A stretch of 47,245 bases of DNA from an uncultured Alphaproteobacteria bacterium (GTDB taxonomy: Bacteria > Pseudomonadota > Alphaproteobacteria > Rickettsiales > CAIJLX01). The stretch covers positions 1-47,245 of the forward strand of contig CAIJLX010000057.1 in the NCBI GenBank assembly GCA_903821695.1, read 5' to 3'. A model generated the notes under the pieces. It was given only the letters and a program-made list of their open reading frames with translations, was not told where the DNA came from and did not search any database. Every line of letters begins with the position of its first letter. Position 1 is the stretch's first letter. The translations under genes were made by a program, and so were the position numbers. Below, piece after piece: positions 7,755 through 16,565 of this stretch.

Positions 7755-10022
7755 TTATAAACGTGTGCCGAAACTAAAGCGCAAGCTTTGTGTTTGGTCA
7801 AACTGATTTTTGCGGAAGGCATGGGCCATATCAATACGGATCGGCCCCACTGGCGATGCCCAGCTAACACCTGCACCAAACGAAGCCCTTAATGTCGAAT
7901 CATCCGCAATTTCAGGCCCCGTCGAATCCACATTATAGAGCGAGCCCGCATCCATAAACACCGATCCCGAAAGCCCCAATTCATCTGGCGTGCCCAATGG
8001 GAACTTAAACTCGGTCGAACCGGTATAATAAATATTACCACCGAGCGAATCCAATGTCGTTGTATCGCGTGGGCCAATACCATCTGTTTCAAAGCCACGG
8101 ATATAATTACCACCGATAAAGAAGCGGTTGTTAATCCGCACATCTTCACTGCCGAGGCCGAAAATATAACCACCACGACCGGTAAAGCTTAACACCCATT
8201 TATCGCTGATCGTTGGGATATAATAAGACCCGCGCAATTCATGCATCAAATGTTTCGCATCGCCACCCAAGCCCGCCACATCCTGGTTCACGCGGATGTA
8301 ATAACCTTCGGAAGGATCAAATTTATTGTCGCGCTTGTCATAAATAAAGCTCTGGCCGACGAGCGAAGTAACGGTTTGGCCCTCTTGATCTTTAATGAAG
8401 CGTGATGCGGTATCAAGCACGTTCGTAATCTGGTCATCGCGCAAGCTATAATGCACCGAATGGGTCAAATGCTCGGTAAATGGATAGGCCGCGCGCAAGG
8501 TGACGCCCTTACTGTCACTATCAAACGAACTTTCCGATTGGCGATCGCGACGTTGGTCAAAGATATCAAACCCGGCCGCAATTTCGCGACCCAAGAAATA
8601 AGGTTCGGTATAACTTAAGCCAACTTCCTGACGACGTGCGGCCAAAGTGCCACTCACTTTCAAGAACTGCCCGCTACCCATCAAGTTGCGCTCGGTAACG
8701 CTGATATCCGAAAGCACGCCATCACTCGTCGAATAACCGCCACCAATCGTCAATTCGCCGGTCGATTTTTCTTCAACATTGACGTTGATGTTCATTTTAT
8801 CAGGCGTTGCACCCTTCTGATTCTGGATATCGACATTGGTGAAATAGCCCAAATTCTTCAAGCGTTGCTGTGAACGACGGAGCTTGGAAACGTTATACGG
8901 ATCGCCCTCCGCCAAACGGAATTCGCGGCGAATTACCTCATCTTTGGTGCGTACGTTGCCAGTGATGTTGATTTTGTCCACATAGACCCGTGGCGTTTCC
9001 GCGATCGCATAATTAATGCCGATCGTGCGCGCTTTCGGATCGCGGTTATATTGTGGATCGATATTCACGAACGCATAACCCTGTTCACCGAGCGCTTCGG
9101 TCATTTTATCAACGGTTTGGTCAATTTCCTCAGCGTTAAATATCTCGCCTGGCGTGCTCGCAATAATTTCCTGCAGTGGCTCTATTTTCACTTTCTCAAT
9201 ATGGCTTTGCACACTCATTTTGCCGAAGGTGTAACGCTGACCTTCTTCAATCGTGAATGTGATGTAGAACGAATCTTTTTCCGGCGTTAGTTCCGATACG
9301 GCCGATAATACTTTGAAATCGGCAAAGCCTTTCGAAATATAATAACGGCGCAGTAATTCTTTATCGAAATCCAAACGATCCGGATCATAGCTATCATCGC
9401 TCGAAAGGAAGCGATACCACGCAGTTTCCTTGGTCTGGATAGAATTGCGTAATGTGCCTGCGCTATAATATTTGTTGCCGACAAAGCGAATACGACGCAC
9501 TAGCGATTTATCGCCTTCGCTAATTTCAAACACCAGATTCACCCGGTTTTGATCAAGCTGAATCACTTTCGGTGTCACTTCCGCCAAGAACCGCCCGCTT
9601 TTTTGATAAACCGCCAGCAACCGGTTCACATCATTTTGCAAATCCGATTTGGTGAGCACCGAACGCGGTTTAAGGCGCATTTCTTTTTCGAGATCACCCT
9701 TATCAATGCGCTTATTGCCTTCAAACGCAATCTCATTGATGACCGGGTTTTCTTTTACTTTTATCGTCACGACAGAGCCACGGCGCTCGATAACCACATC
9801 ATCAAACAGCTTGGTCTCATAAAGCGCTGCAATCGCCGCATCGACCTTGATCGGGTCATACATATCGCCGGGTTTGATACCGATATAAGAAAGGATGGTG
9901 CCTTGCTCGATGCGCTGGTTGCCCTCAACCGCGATCGATTGAATCACCTGATCGTTCGCCGCAAAGCTAACAAGCGGCGTAAGTGCAACAAAAAGGAAGA
10001 AAAAAACTAGTCTAAAAAACAT
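7755..10022 (-). CDS. bamA: Outer membrane protein assembly factor BamA
   Basis: BamA inserts beta-barrel proteins into the outer membrane. The 755-residue protein has a signal peptide (first 21 residues, ending VSFAA), five POTRA domains (to about residue 420; for example IQSIAVEGNQRIEQG and INEIAFEGNKRID) and an Omp85 16-strand barrel containing the segment NNRFFIGGNYIRGFE, which includes the conserved RGF of loop 6. The last residues read LRFSFGTRL: the final residue is leucine where the beta-signal usually ends in an aromatic residue. The start overlaps the rseP stop by 11 bases. Confidence 0.97.
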   Translation of the reverse strand: MFFRLVFFFLFVALTPLVSFAANDQVIQSIAVEGNQRIEQGTILSYIGIKPGDMYDPIKVDAAIAALYETKLFDDVVIERRGSVVTIKVKENPVINEIAFEGNKRIDKGDLEKEMRLKPRSVLTKSDLQNDVNRLLAVYQKSGRFLAEVTPKVIQLDQNRVNLVFEISEGDKSLVRRIRFVGNKYYSAGTLRNSIQTKETAWYRFLSSDDSYDPDRLDFDKELLRRYYISKGFADFKVLSAVSELTPEKDSFYITFTIEEGQRYTFGKMSVQSHIEKVKIEPLQEIIASTPGEIFNAEEIDQTVDKMTEALGEQGYAFVNIDPQYNRDPKARTIGINYAIAETPRVYVDKINITGNVRTKDEVIRREFRLAEGDPYNVSKLRRSQQRLKNLGYFTNVDIQNQKGATPDKMNINVNVEEKSTGELTIGGGYSTSDGVLSDISVTERNLMGSGQFLKVSGTLAARRQEVGLSYTEPYFLGREIAAGFDIFDQRRDRQSESSFDSDSKGVTLRAAYPFTEHLTHSVHYSLRDDQITNVLDTASRFIKDQEGQTVTSLVGQSFIYDKRDNKFDPSEGYYIRVNQDVAGLGGDAKHLMHELRGSYYIPTISDKWVLSFTGRGGYIFGLGSEDVRINNRFFIGGNYIRGFETDGIGPRDTTTLDSLGGNIYYTGSTEFKFPLGTPDELGLSGSVFMDAGSLYNVDSTGPEIADDSTLRASFGAGVSWASPVGPIRIDMAHAFRKNQFDQTQSLRFSFGTRL

Positions 10023-11124
10023 TCAAATGCCGCAGATCGTTATAGGTTGCAAACACCATTAGCAGAACTAAAAGCGAAAAGCCAACACGGTATCCCCACT
10101 CCTGCACGCGCTCTGCCATTGGCCGGCCTTTTACAGCCTCTACGCCGTAAAATAAAAGATGCCCACCATCTAAAACGGGAATTGGCAGCAAGTTAATCAA
10201 CCCCAAATTTACCGACAGCACCGCCATAAACCACAGCACGACAGACAACCCTTTATTCGCAGCCTGCCCCGAATATTGCCCAATGCGCAAAATGCCTGAA
10301 AGCTCATCCGAACTACGCGCACCCACAATCATTTGACCGATGGCTTTGAGTGTATTGGCAGAGATATTATACACTTCGACAACCCCAGCCGGAATCGCTT
10401 CCGTTACACCCATAGGTTTATAAATCACCGACGAAGAACTAATCCCAAGCAGCCCAACGCGAACTTTATTGCCGAAAACATCGGTGGTCTCAGTCAATTT
10501 CGGCGTGATGAAGCGGCGGATGATTTGGTTATCGCGGACAAATACAATTTCCAACTTCTCGCCCGGATGCATATTCGCGATCGCGCGCAAATCTTCAAAC
10601 CGCACTATATCCGTGCCGTTCAATTTTTTAATCATGTCGCCTTTTTTGAGGCCAATGAGTTCCGCTGCGCTCTCACGTGAGACGCCGCCAATTTCAGGTG
10701 CGGTTTCGGGGCGACCATAAAACAGGAAAAATCCGGTGAGGATAACAATGGCGAAGATGAAGTTAAACAGAGGGCCTGCAACAACGATCGCAGCTTTTTG
10801 CTTCAAATTCTTGTGGTAAAACGACACGGCTTTTTGTGCCTTGGTCATTTTGGTTAATACTGCGCGATCGGGTGCGCTCGCCGCATTGCCGTCGCCATAC
10901 ATTTTGACGTAACCACCGAGTGGCAGCAGCGATATTTTCCAACGCGTGCCGTGTTTATCGTTCCAGCCGAAAAGCTCGGTTCCGAAGCCAATGGAGAAGG
11001 TTTCAACACGTACGCCGCAACGGCGCGCGACCCAGAAATGGCCGAACTCATGCACAAAAACGATCGTTGAAATAATGACGATAAACGCGAGGAACGAATG
11101 AATCAGTTCAGGCAGCCATTCCAT
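10012..11124 (-). CDS. rseP: RseP-type site-2 intramembrane metalloprotease
   Basis: RseP cleaves membrane-anchored substrates such as anti-sigma factors or signal-peptide remnants within the inner membrane. The 370-residue protein has the zinc motif HEFGH (H25, H29) in the first transmembrane helix, one periplasmic PDZ domain (about residues 125-200: GGVSRESAAELIGLKKGD) and the third zinc-ligand motif LLPIPVLDGGH in a late helix. The ATG at 11124 was chosen over a TTG 12 bases upstream because GGAA is seven bases away. It overlaps dxr by 17 bases. It has one clear PDZ domain, as in shorter family members, against two in E. coli. Confidence 0.95.
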   Translation of the reverse strand: MEWLPELIHSFLAFIVIISTIVFVHEFGHFWVARRCGVRVETFSIGFGTELFGWNDKHGTRWKISLLPLGGYVKMYGDGNAASAPDRAVLTKMTKAQKAVSFYHKNLKQKAAIVVAGPLFNFIFAIVILTGFFLFYGRPETAPEIGGVSRESAAELIGLKKGDMIKKLNGTDIVRFEDLRAIANMHPGEKLEIVFVRDNQIIRRFITPKLTETTDVFGNKVRVGLLGISSSSVIYKPMGVTEAIPAGVVEVYNISANTLKAIGQMIVGARSSDELSGILRIGQYSGQAANKGLSVVLWFMAVLSVNLGLINLLPIPVLDGGHLLFYGVEAVKGRPMAERVQEWGYRVGFSLLVLLMVFATYNDLRHLNVF

Positions 11125-12268
11125 TGTTTTTTCCAATCAGGTTGAGCGTTAAAGCGCGCGCTGCAGCATCCGCCGCGAACACATCTTCGAGGCAAGATAC
11201 TGCATGCGAAGGAATGCTGGCAAGGGTTTCCGCAACTATCTTTGTAATATCTAAAAAGCCGATCCGCTTTTCCAAAAATGCTTGCACCGCGATTTCATTG
11301 GCTGCATTGAGCGTAATCGTAGCAGTACCGCCAGTTTTAAGCGCATCATACGCCAATTGAAGCGCCGGGAATTTCGCGTGGTCGACCTCCAAAAACGTCA
11401 ATTTTCCAATCGCCGCGAGATCGAGATTTTTCACCGGCGCCGAAATCCGCTGTGGATAAGCGAGCGCATAGGCAATCGGCGTCATCATATTCGGGTGGCT
11501 TAAACCGGCCAGCACCGAACCATCGACATAATGCACGAGCCCATGAATGATCGATTCCGGATGAATCACCACTTCAATTTGCTCGCGCTTTACCGGAAAT
11601 AAATAAAACGCCTCAATCACTTCAAGGCCTTTGTTCATCAACGTCGCCGAATCCACCGAAATTTTGGCACCCATCTGCCAGTTCGGGTGCTTCACCGCCT
11701 GCTCCGGCGTAATCGCGGAAAGATTTTGGGTGTGGAGGAAAGGCCCACCCGAAGCCGTCAGCGTTATTTTCTCGATCGCCTGTGGTGCTTTTGCATCAAA
11801 CACTTGGAACAATGCATTATGTTCCGAATCGACTGGCAAAATTTTAACGCCATGCCGTTCTGCTTCTTGCTGCAGCAAATCTCCGGCGCAAACGAGACAT
11901 TCTTTATTCGCCAGCGCAATCGTGCTGCCTGCTTTAATCGCGGCGAGCGTCGGCTTTAACCCTGCCGCACCAACGATGGCGGAAATAACACAATCCGCTT
12001 TACGCGCCATCGCTTCGGCAATTGCGGACTCACCAGCGGCGGCTTCGATGCCAGTACCGGCGAGTGCGGATTGTAAGACAGAAAAATGAGCTTCATCAGC
12101 GATAACGGCGATTTTTGCTTTGGCGTTAATGGCTTGTTCGGCGAGCAACGCAGCGTTCGATTGCGCGACCAAAGCTTCCACTTGAAAACGTTCGGGATGC
12201 TCTGCAATGAGAGCCAGTGCAGATTTACCAATCGAACCCGTTGCACCTAATATGCTAATACGGCTCAC
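11108..12268 (-). CDS. dxr: 1-deoxy-D-xylulose 5-phosphate reductoisomerase
   Basis: Dxr (IspC) is the committed step of the MEP pathway, turning DXP into MEP with NADPH, and so supplies isoprenoid precursors to UppS in the same operon. The 386-residue protein starts ISILGATGSIGKS (NADPH fold), has the ALANKECLVCAG segment, the metal and substrate block PVDSEHNALFQ and the GGPF loop region. The start is GTG and overlaps the cdsA stop as GTGA, which fixes it. Confidence 0.97.
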   Translation of the reverse strand: MSRISILGATGSIGKSALALIAEHPERFQVEALVAQSNAALLAEQAINAKAKIAVIADEAHFSVLQSALAGTGIEAAAGESAIAEAMARKADCVISAIVGAAGLKPTLAAIKAGSTIALANKECLVCAGDLLQQEAERHGVKILPVDSEHNALFQVFDAKAPQAIEKITLTASGGPFLHTQNLSAITPEQAVKHPNWQMGAKISVDSATLMNKGLEVIEAFYLFPVKREQIEVVIHPESIIHGLVHYVDGSVLAGLSHPNMMTPIAYALAYPQRISAPVKNLDLAAIGKLTFLEVDHAKFPALQLAYDALKTGGTATITLNAANEIAVQAFLEKRIGFLDITKIVAETLASIPSHAVSCLEDVFAADAAARALTLNLIGKNNGMAA

Positions 12269-12975
12269 GGTTTTCCCATCAGCATGAACATGAGCATCAC
12301 AAAAGGTGCCGCCGTCACAAATCCATCGACGCGATCCAACACCCCGCCATGGCCCGGAATTAACGTGCCACTATTTTTAACACCGCACAGGCGCTTAACA
12401 TACGATTCGAGCAAATCACCGCCCTGCGAAACAACAGCCGTCGCCGCACTCAGCCAGAATAATTTACCGATGCTGGGCATATGGGAGCTGATCGCAAATA
12501 AAATGCCGACCAACGAAGCAAGCACCGCACCGCCAATCAATCCCGCCCATGTTTTCCCAGGGCTAATTGCAGGCGCTAACCGCGCACCGCCAATCAAGCT
12601 ACCAGCAAAAAATGCGCCGATATCGGTTGCCCAGACCACGCTTAATAACCAGATGACTACCCAACCGCCATGATAGGTCTCTAAACCACGCAGCCATAAT
12701 AAGGATGCACCGGCAATCGTGATATAAGTTACACCGCGCCAGTGCCATTTTTGGCGGGTGGAGGCATCACCTTCAATATTTGCTGTGATATTCTGCCATT
12801 CAAAGCTCATCAACACAGCAATCACCAGCACTAATAAATTAAACCACAAGCCGCCCACGATAACCGCAAATAGCACGACGGGTGCCATCATGACGGAGGA
12901 GCGGACGCGTGCCTCCAAATCATCAGGGAGCTTGGTATTGAATCTATTTTTAGCGGCGGCCAAAGCGTCTAACAC
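12265..12975 (-). CDS. cdsA: Phosphatidate cytidylyltransferase, with a variant signature
   Basis: CdsA makes CDP-diacylglycerol from phosphatidic acid and CTP, feeding all phospholipid head-group branches. The 236-residue protein has six or so hydrophobic helices and the C-terminal CDS signature. The signature reads SYVKRLCGVKNSG...GHGGVLDRVD; the usual KDSG or KDFG is KNSG here, replacing an aspartate that binds metal in characterised homologues. The DRVD aspartates are intact. The GTG start lies 26 bases inside the end of uppS. Short N-terminus compared with many homologues. Confidence 0.92.
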   Translation of the reverse strand: MLDALAAAKNRFNTKLPDDLEARVRSSVMMAPVVLFAVIVGGLWFNLLVLVIAVLMSFEWQNITANIEGDASTRQKWHWRGVTYITIAGASLLWLRGLETYHGGWVVIWLLSVVWATDIGAFFAGSLIGGARLAPAISPGKTWAGLIGGAVLASLVGILFAISSHMPSIGKLFWLSAATAVVSQGGDLLESYVKRLCGVKNSGTLIPGHGGVLDRVDGFVTAAPFVMLMFMLMGKP

Positions 12976-13603
12976 GGCGCGTAAACTCCTCTATTGCTTT
13001 ATCAAATACAGCCGCATCGAAATCCGGCCATAATGTTTCGGTGAAATATAACTCTGTATAAGCCATTTGCCACAACAAAAAATTGCTGATGCGCAGTTCG
13101 CCACCCGTGCGGATCAATAAATCCGGGTCAGGCATGCCTGCCGTATAGAGATAATCCTCTAATTTTCCGCCGTTTTCCGCCATTTTCCGCGCCGCCATTT
13201 CGAGCTCCTGCCGGCCGCCATAACTAAGTGCAATCTGCAGGTTAAGGCCGGTATTGGCGATGGTTTTCGCTTCCGCCTGTTCTATTTGTAGATTCAAATC
13301 CTTATCGAACTTGCTGCGGTCGCCAATCACCCGCAAGCGGATATTATTCTCATGCAGTTCTTTAATTTCGTTTTTCAGATAATGGCGCAGAAGCCCCATC
13401 AAATCGCGCACTTCTTCTTCCGGCCGCTGCCAATTCTCAGCCGAAAACGCATAAATCGTCAGATACGGAATTTTATGCTCGATGCAGGAACGCGTTGCCT
13501 TACGTGTCGCTTCTGCACCTCTGCGGTGACCTTCCAGGCGCGGCACACGTTTTGCCTCTGCCCAGCGGCCGTTGCCATCCATAATAATTGCGACATGTTT
13601 CAT
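12950..13603 (-). CDS. uppS: Isoprenyl transferase (undecaprenyl diphosphate synthase)
   Basis: UppS condenses isopentenyl units onto FPP to make the C55 lipid carrier for peptidoglycan and LPS. The 217-residue protein carries the cis-prenyltransferase blocks IIMDGNGRWA (catalytic D9), HRRGAEA, YAFSAENW and the C-terminal RTGGELRISNF with the YTELYF stretch. It is slightly shorter than the E. coli enzyme. The leader has no Shine-Dalgarno sequence; the bases just before ATG belong to a palindrome (13609-13671). It sits between frr and cdsA as in many Proteobacteria. Confidence 0.97.
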   Translation of the reverse strand: MKHVAIIMDGNGRWAEAKRVPRLEGHRRGAEATRKATRSCIEHKIPYLTIYAFSAENWQRPEEEVRDLMGLLRHYLKNEIKELHENNIRLRVIGDRSKFDKDLNLQIEQAEAKTIANTGLNLQIALSYGGRQELEMAARKMAENGGKLEDYLYTAGMPDPDLLIRTGGELRISNFLLWQMAYTELYFTETLWPDFDAAVFDKAIEEFTRRVRRFGRR

Positions 13604-13608
13604 AAGGA

Positions 13609-13671
13609 GGTTTTAGGTTACAGGTTTTAGGTTACAGGTTGGAGGATCGCTAAAACCTATAACCTCAAACC
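13609..13671. repeat. Tandem 14-base repeat inside a 22-bp imperfect palindrome
   Basis: Two perfect copies of TTTTAGGTTACAGG stand head to tail at 13611-13624 and 13625-13638. The arm 13609-13630 is the reverse complement of 13650-13671 with two mismatches, leaving a 19-base loop. The structure fills almost the whole gap between frr and uppS, and ends five bases from the uppS start codon. It could form an RNA hairpin in the frr-uppS transcript. It has no U tract, so it is not an obvious terminator. Confidence 0.8.
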
Positions 13672-13678
13672 TAATACC

Positions 13679-14233
13679 TTAAATTTGCATGATATCTTTT
13701 TCTTTAGCGACGAGAATCTCATCAACTTTCTTGATGTAGCTATCAGTCACTTTCTGCACTTCCTCGCTTTTGCCAGCGATTTCATCTTTAGAAATGCCGC
13801 CATCTTTTTCCATTTTCTTCAAATCGTCCATCCCATCACGGCGGATATTGCGGATGGCAACACGCTGCTGCTCACCATATTTCTGCGCGACTTTCACCAG
13901 CTCCTTACGGCGCTCACCGGAAAGTTCCGGCGTAGGCACACGAATCACCTGCCCTTCCGCCGCTGGGTTTAAACCAAGCCCAGCAATCCGGATCGCTTTT
14001 TCAACCGCAGCCGCCATCGCCCTGTCCCATACCTGCACAACCAACATTCTCGATTCCGGCACGCTGACAGAGGCCAACTGATTAAGCGGCATCATCCCGC
14101 CATAGGCTTCCACTTGCACGGTATCCAACATCGAAGCAGAAGCCCGGCCGGTGCGCAGACCTTTCATTTCTTCCTGAAATGTATGGAGTGCCCCATCCAT
14201 GCGTTTTTTCAAATCATTCATGTCAAATGCCAT
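13679..14233 (-). CDS. frr: Ribosome recycling factor
   Basis: Frr splits post-termination ribosomes together with EF-G. The 184-residue protein has the family's three-helix bundle and hinge: the LRTGRAS block near residues 26-32, [22 protein letters not shown] in the beta-rich domain, and the [15 protein letters not shown] segment. GAGG lies five bases before ATG. It appears to be the first gene of the minus-strand operon. The usual upstream neighbours rpsB, tsf and pyrH are not adjacent; a divergent hemL cluster is. Confidence 0.97.
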   Translation of the reverse strand: MAFDMNDLKKRMDGALHTFQEEMKGLRTGRASASMLDTVQVEAYGGMMPLNQLASVSVPESRMLVVQVWDRAMAAAVEKAIRIAGLGLNPAAEGQVIRVPTPELSGERRKELVKVAQKYGEQQRVAIRNIRRDGMDDLKKMEKDGGISKDEIAGKSEEVQKVTDSYIKKVDEILVAKEKDIMQI

Positions 14234-14261
14234 AAGTGCCTCATCTTTGTTTTGTTGCCTA

Positions 14262-14289
14262 GATATAACGGCTCAGTATTTAAGCGCAA
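14262..14289 (-). promoter_or_regulatory. Possible sigma70 promoter for the frr operon
   Basis: Read on the minus strand, TTGCGC (14284-14289) and TATATC (14262-14267) are separated by 16 bases, about 30 bases ahead of the frr start codon. A TATCTA box two bases further downstream gives an 18-base spacer as an alternative. Position and spacing fit; the call is by eye. Confidence 0.35.
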
Positions 14290-14304
14290 GAGGGAGCTTT
14301 TTTC

Positions 14305-14378
14305 GTCATCCTCGGGCTTGACCCGAGGACCTCCCTCAGCTTGTTGTACGAGATCCTCGGGTCAAGCCCGAGGATGAC
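14305..14378. repeat. REP-like pair: 25-bp perfect inverted repeat
   Basis: Bases 14305-14329 are the exact reverse complement of 14354-14378, with a 24-base spacer. Each arm is itself a hairpin (CCTCGGG, five-base loop, CCCGAGG) and begins, read outward-in, with GTCATCC. The element lies between divergently transcribed frr and hemL, so it is not an ordinary terminator. It shares the GTCAT...palindrome plan with the pair at 22919-23008. Confidence 0.85.
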
Positions 14379-14409
14379 AATAGGAATAAAACTGCTAAAC
14401 ACTATCCCC

Positions 14410-15702
14410 ATGCAATTTTCAAACGAAGAATGGTTCACGAAAGCCAAAGCCGTCACCCCTGGTGGGGTTGATTCCCCTGTCCGCGCATTTAAAGGCGTAG
14501 GCGGCACCCCGCGTTTCATGCAATCCGCCAGCGGTGCGACGCTAACCGATGTCGAAGGCAAAAAATATATCGATTATTGCATGAGTTGGGGCCCCCTCAT
14601 GTTCGGCCACCGCGACGCCGAAATTGAAGCCGCTATTATAGATGCATTGGCCAAAGGCTGGACCTATGGCACCGCCTCGCCTTATTCGGTGTTATTGGCA
14701 GAGCTTATCGTCAAAGAAATCCCCTGCGTTGAAAAAATCCGCTTCGTCAATTCAGGCACCGAAGCCGTGATGTCCGCCCTACGCGTCGCTCGTGGTGCCA
14801 CCAAACGCACGAAAATCGTAAAATTCGATGGCTGTTATCATGGCCATGTCGATAGCCTTTTAATCCGCGCCGGCTCGGGCCTTGCCGAAATGGCTTCGCC
14901 CGATAGCGCTGGCGTAACCCCTGCCCAAGCTGGGGATACTATTGTTGCACCACTGGATGATGAACAAGCCCTCGAAACCATTTTTAAAACTCATGGCAAT
15001 GAGATTGCGGCACTTATTATTGAACCCTTGCCCGCCAATAATGGTCTGCTGCCACAACGCCCGGAATTTTTGAAATTCCTACGCGAGGTTACAACGCGCT
15101 ATGGCGCATTGCTGATTTTTGATGAAGTGATGTCTGGTTTCCGCATCGGCTTTGGCGGCATGGCAGAAGAAACGGGCATCACGCCCGATCTAATTACATA
15201 TGGAAAAATTATCGGCGGTGGGTTTCCTGTAGGGGCCTATGGCGGCAGAAAAGAACTCATGGATTTAGTTGCACCCCAAGGCCCTGTCTATCAAGCAGGC
15301 ACCCTCTCTGGCAACCCTGTCGCGATGACCGCTGGCATCACCATGCTCAAAAAATTATTAAACGAAAAACCATTCGCTAACTTACAAAAAGCGACCGAAT
15401 CACTTGGCAAAACAGTAGAAAAAATCGCTGCGAAATATGCGCCTTATCCGATTACCGTGCAATCACACGGCTCAAAATTCTGGATGATCTGTGGCGAAAC
15501 AAAAGGCACAGTGCGCCACATCAACCAAATTCCGCCGGAACATAAGGAACGTTTTGCTGGAATTTTTCATGGCTTATTAAAACGTGGTTTTTATTTAGCG
15601 CCTAGTGGATTTGAAGTCGGATTTATGGCAACAGTACACACGTCGGAAATCAACGCCGCCTTCGCCACCGCTTTTGAAGATGTTTTAAAAGAACAACAAT
15701 AA
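14410..15702 (+). CDS. hemL: Glutamate-1-semialdehyde 2,1-aminomutase
   Basis: HemL converts glutamate-1-semialdehyde to 5-aminolevulinate, the last step of the C5 route to heme. The 430-residue protein is a fold-type I PLP aminotransferase: N-terminal PGGVDSPVRAF substrate block, SGTEAVMSALR phosphate-binding region, LLIFDEVMSGFR with the PLP-pairing aspartate, and YGKIIGGG with the Schiff-base lysine K266. The ATG at 14410 was chosen over an upstream TTG because MQFSNEEWFTKA matches the family start and the upstream part lies in the palindrome. It heads a cluster with a sensor kinase, a regulator, hemE and a protoporphyrinogen oxidase. Most Alphaproteobacteria lack HemL because they use ALA synthase. 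Confidence 0.96.
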   Translation: MQFSNEEWFTKAKAVTPGGVDSPVRAFKGVGGTPRFMQSASGATLTDVEGKKYIDYCMSWGPLMFGHRDAEIEAAIIDALAKGWTYGTASPYSVLLAELIVKEIPCVEKIRFVNSGTEAVMSALRVARGATKRTKIVKFDGCYHGHVDSLLIRAGSGLAEMASPDSAGVTPAQAGDTIVAPLDDEQALETIFKTHGNEIAALIIEPLPANNGLLPQRPEFLKFLREVTTRYGALLIFDEVMSGFRIGFGGMAEETGITPDLITYGKIIGGGFPVGAYGGRKELMDLVAPQGPVYQAGTLSGNPVAMTAGITMLKKLLNEKPFANLQKATESLGKTVEKIAAKYAPYPITVQSHGSKFWMICGETKGTVRHINQIPPEHKERFAGIFHGLLKRGFYLAPSGFEVGFMATVHTSEINAAFATAFEDVLKEQQ

Positions 15703-15703
15703 T

Positions 15704-16564
15704 ATGCAAAAAAAATGCCCTATACCTAATCCTACAGTTCGGGTGCGCATGCTCGTGCTCTTGGAATTGCTGCGCTCCGCATTGATGCTCGCCATCATTA
15801 TCTGGTGGGGTTGGCTGTTGATTGATGCCAATAAAGACCGCCAAATGATTTATGGTGAAGCCGCCGCCATGATCGTACTCGTTTCGTTAAGCACTTTTTT
15901 ATCGCTCTGGTTTTACTTGCGCGATATCCGCCGCGCTCGCGAATTAAAATCCTTCTTCGCCTCTATGGCACATGAATTGCGCAATCCCCTTGCAAGCATT
16001 CGTTTGGGCGTGGAAGCCTTAGCTCAAAAAACAAAATCACCTATAACGACTCGCTTAATTAATGATACTTCACGCCTAGAAGCACAAATCGAACGCGGCC
16101 TGGAATTGGCACGCGTCGAAAGCGGAAAAATGCTGCCGCTCACCGGAGTTGATTTAGCCCAAAGCTGGAAACGTGCGCTCACTTTGTTCCCACTCTCCGA
16201 ACAAAACCGCCTAAAAATCACCCAAGGCAAATTCACCTTCGTGTTGGCGGAAGAACAATGCGTACAGGTTATTTTCCGCAATCTCATCGAAAACGCACTG
16301 GCACATGCCGGCAAAAAAACAGTCTCGATATTTATCCATGCTGAAACCAAAGATGATCAAGTGATGGTTACCTTCCGTGATAATGGCGCAGGCTTTATCG
16401 GCGATAAAAGAAAATTGGGTCAGTTATTTTACAAAGGCAAACAATCCAAAGGCACCGGCCTTGGTTTGCATTTAATTCAATCATTAATGCGAGCGCAACG
16501 CGGAAGTGCTAAATTTAAAGGCGACGATGGTTTCGCCGCTATCCTCACCTTCCAAAAGGTATAA
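15704..16564 (+). CDS. Membrane sensor histidine kinase of the heme cluster
   Basis: The 286-residue kinase has two transmembrane helices (about residues 17-40 and 52-72) joined by a loop of only about 11 residues, with no periplasmic sensor domain and no HAMP. This is the architecture of intramembrane-sensing kinases. The H box is FASMAHELRNPLAS (H90), followed by the N box NLIENALAHA, G1 DNGAGF and G2 KGTGLGLHLI. It starts one base after the hemL stop and ends one base before the response regulator, so the three are co-translated. A signal linked to heme, oxygen or membrane state is inference from context only. Confidence 0.93.
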   Translation: MQKKCPIPNPTVRVRMLVLLELLRSALMLAIIIWWGWLLIDANKDRQMIYGEAAAMIVLVSLSTFLSLWFYLRDIRRARELKSFFASMAHELRNPLASIRLGVEALAQKTKSPITTRLINDTSRLEAQIERGLELARVESGKMLPLTGVDLAQSWKRALTLFPLSEQNRLKITQGKFTFVLAEEQCVQVIFRNLIENALAHAGKKTVSIFIHAETKDDQVMVTFRDNGAGFIGDKRKLGQLFYKGKQSKGTGLGLHLIQSLMRAQRGSAKFKGDDGFAAILTFQKV

Positions 16565-16565
16565 C

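Noticed and set aside
13611-13638. Two direct repeats considered as a CRISPR fragment
   Set aside because: Units are 14 bases, directly adjacent without spacers, and part of a palindrome.
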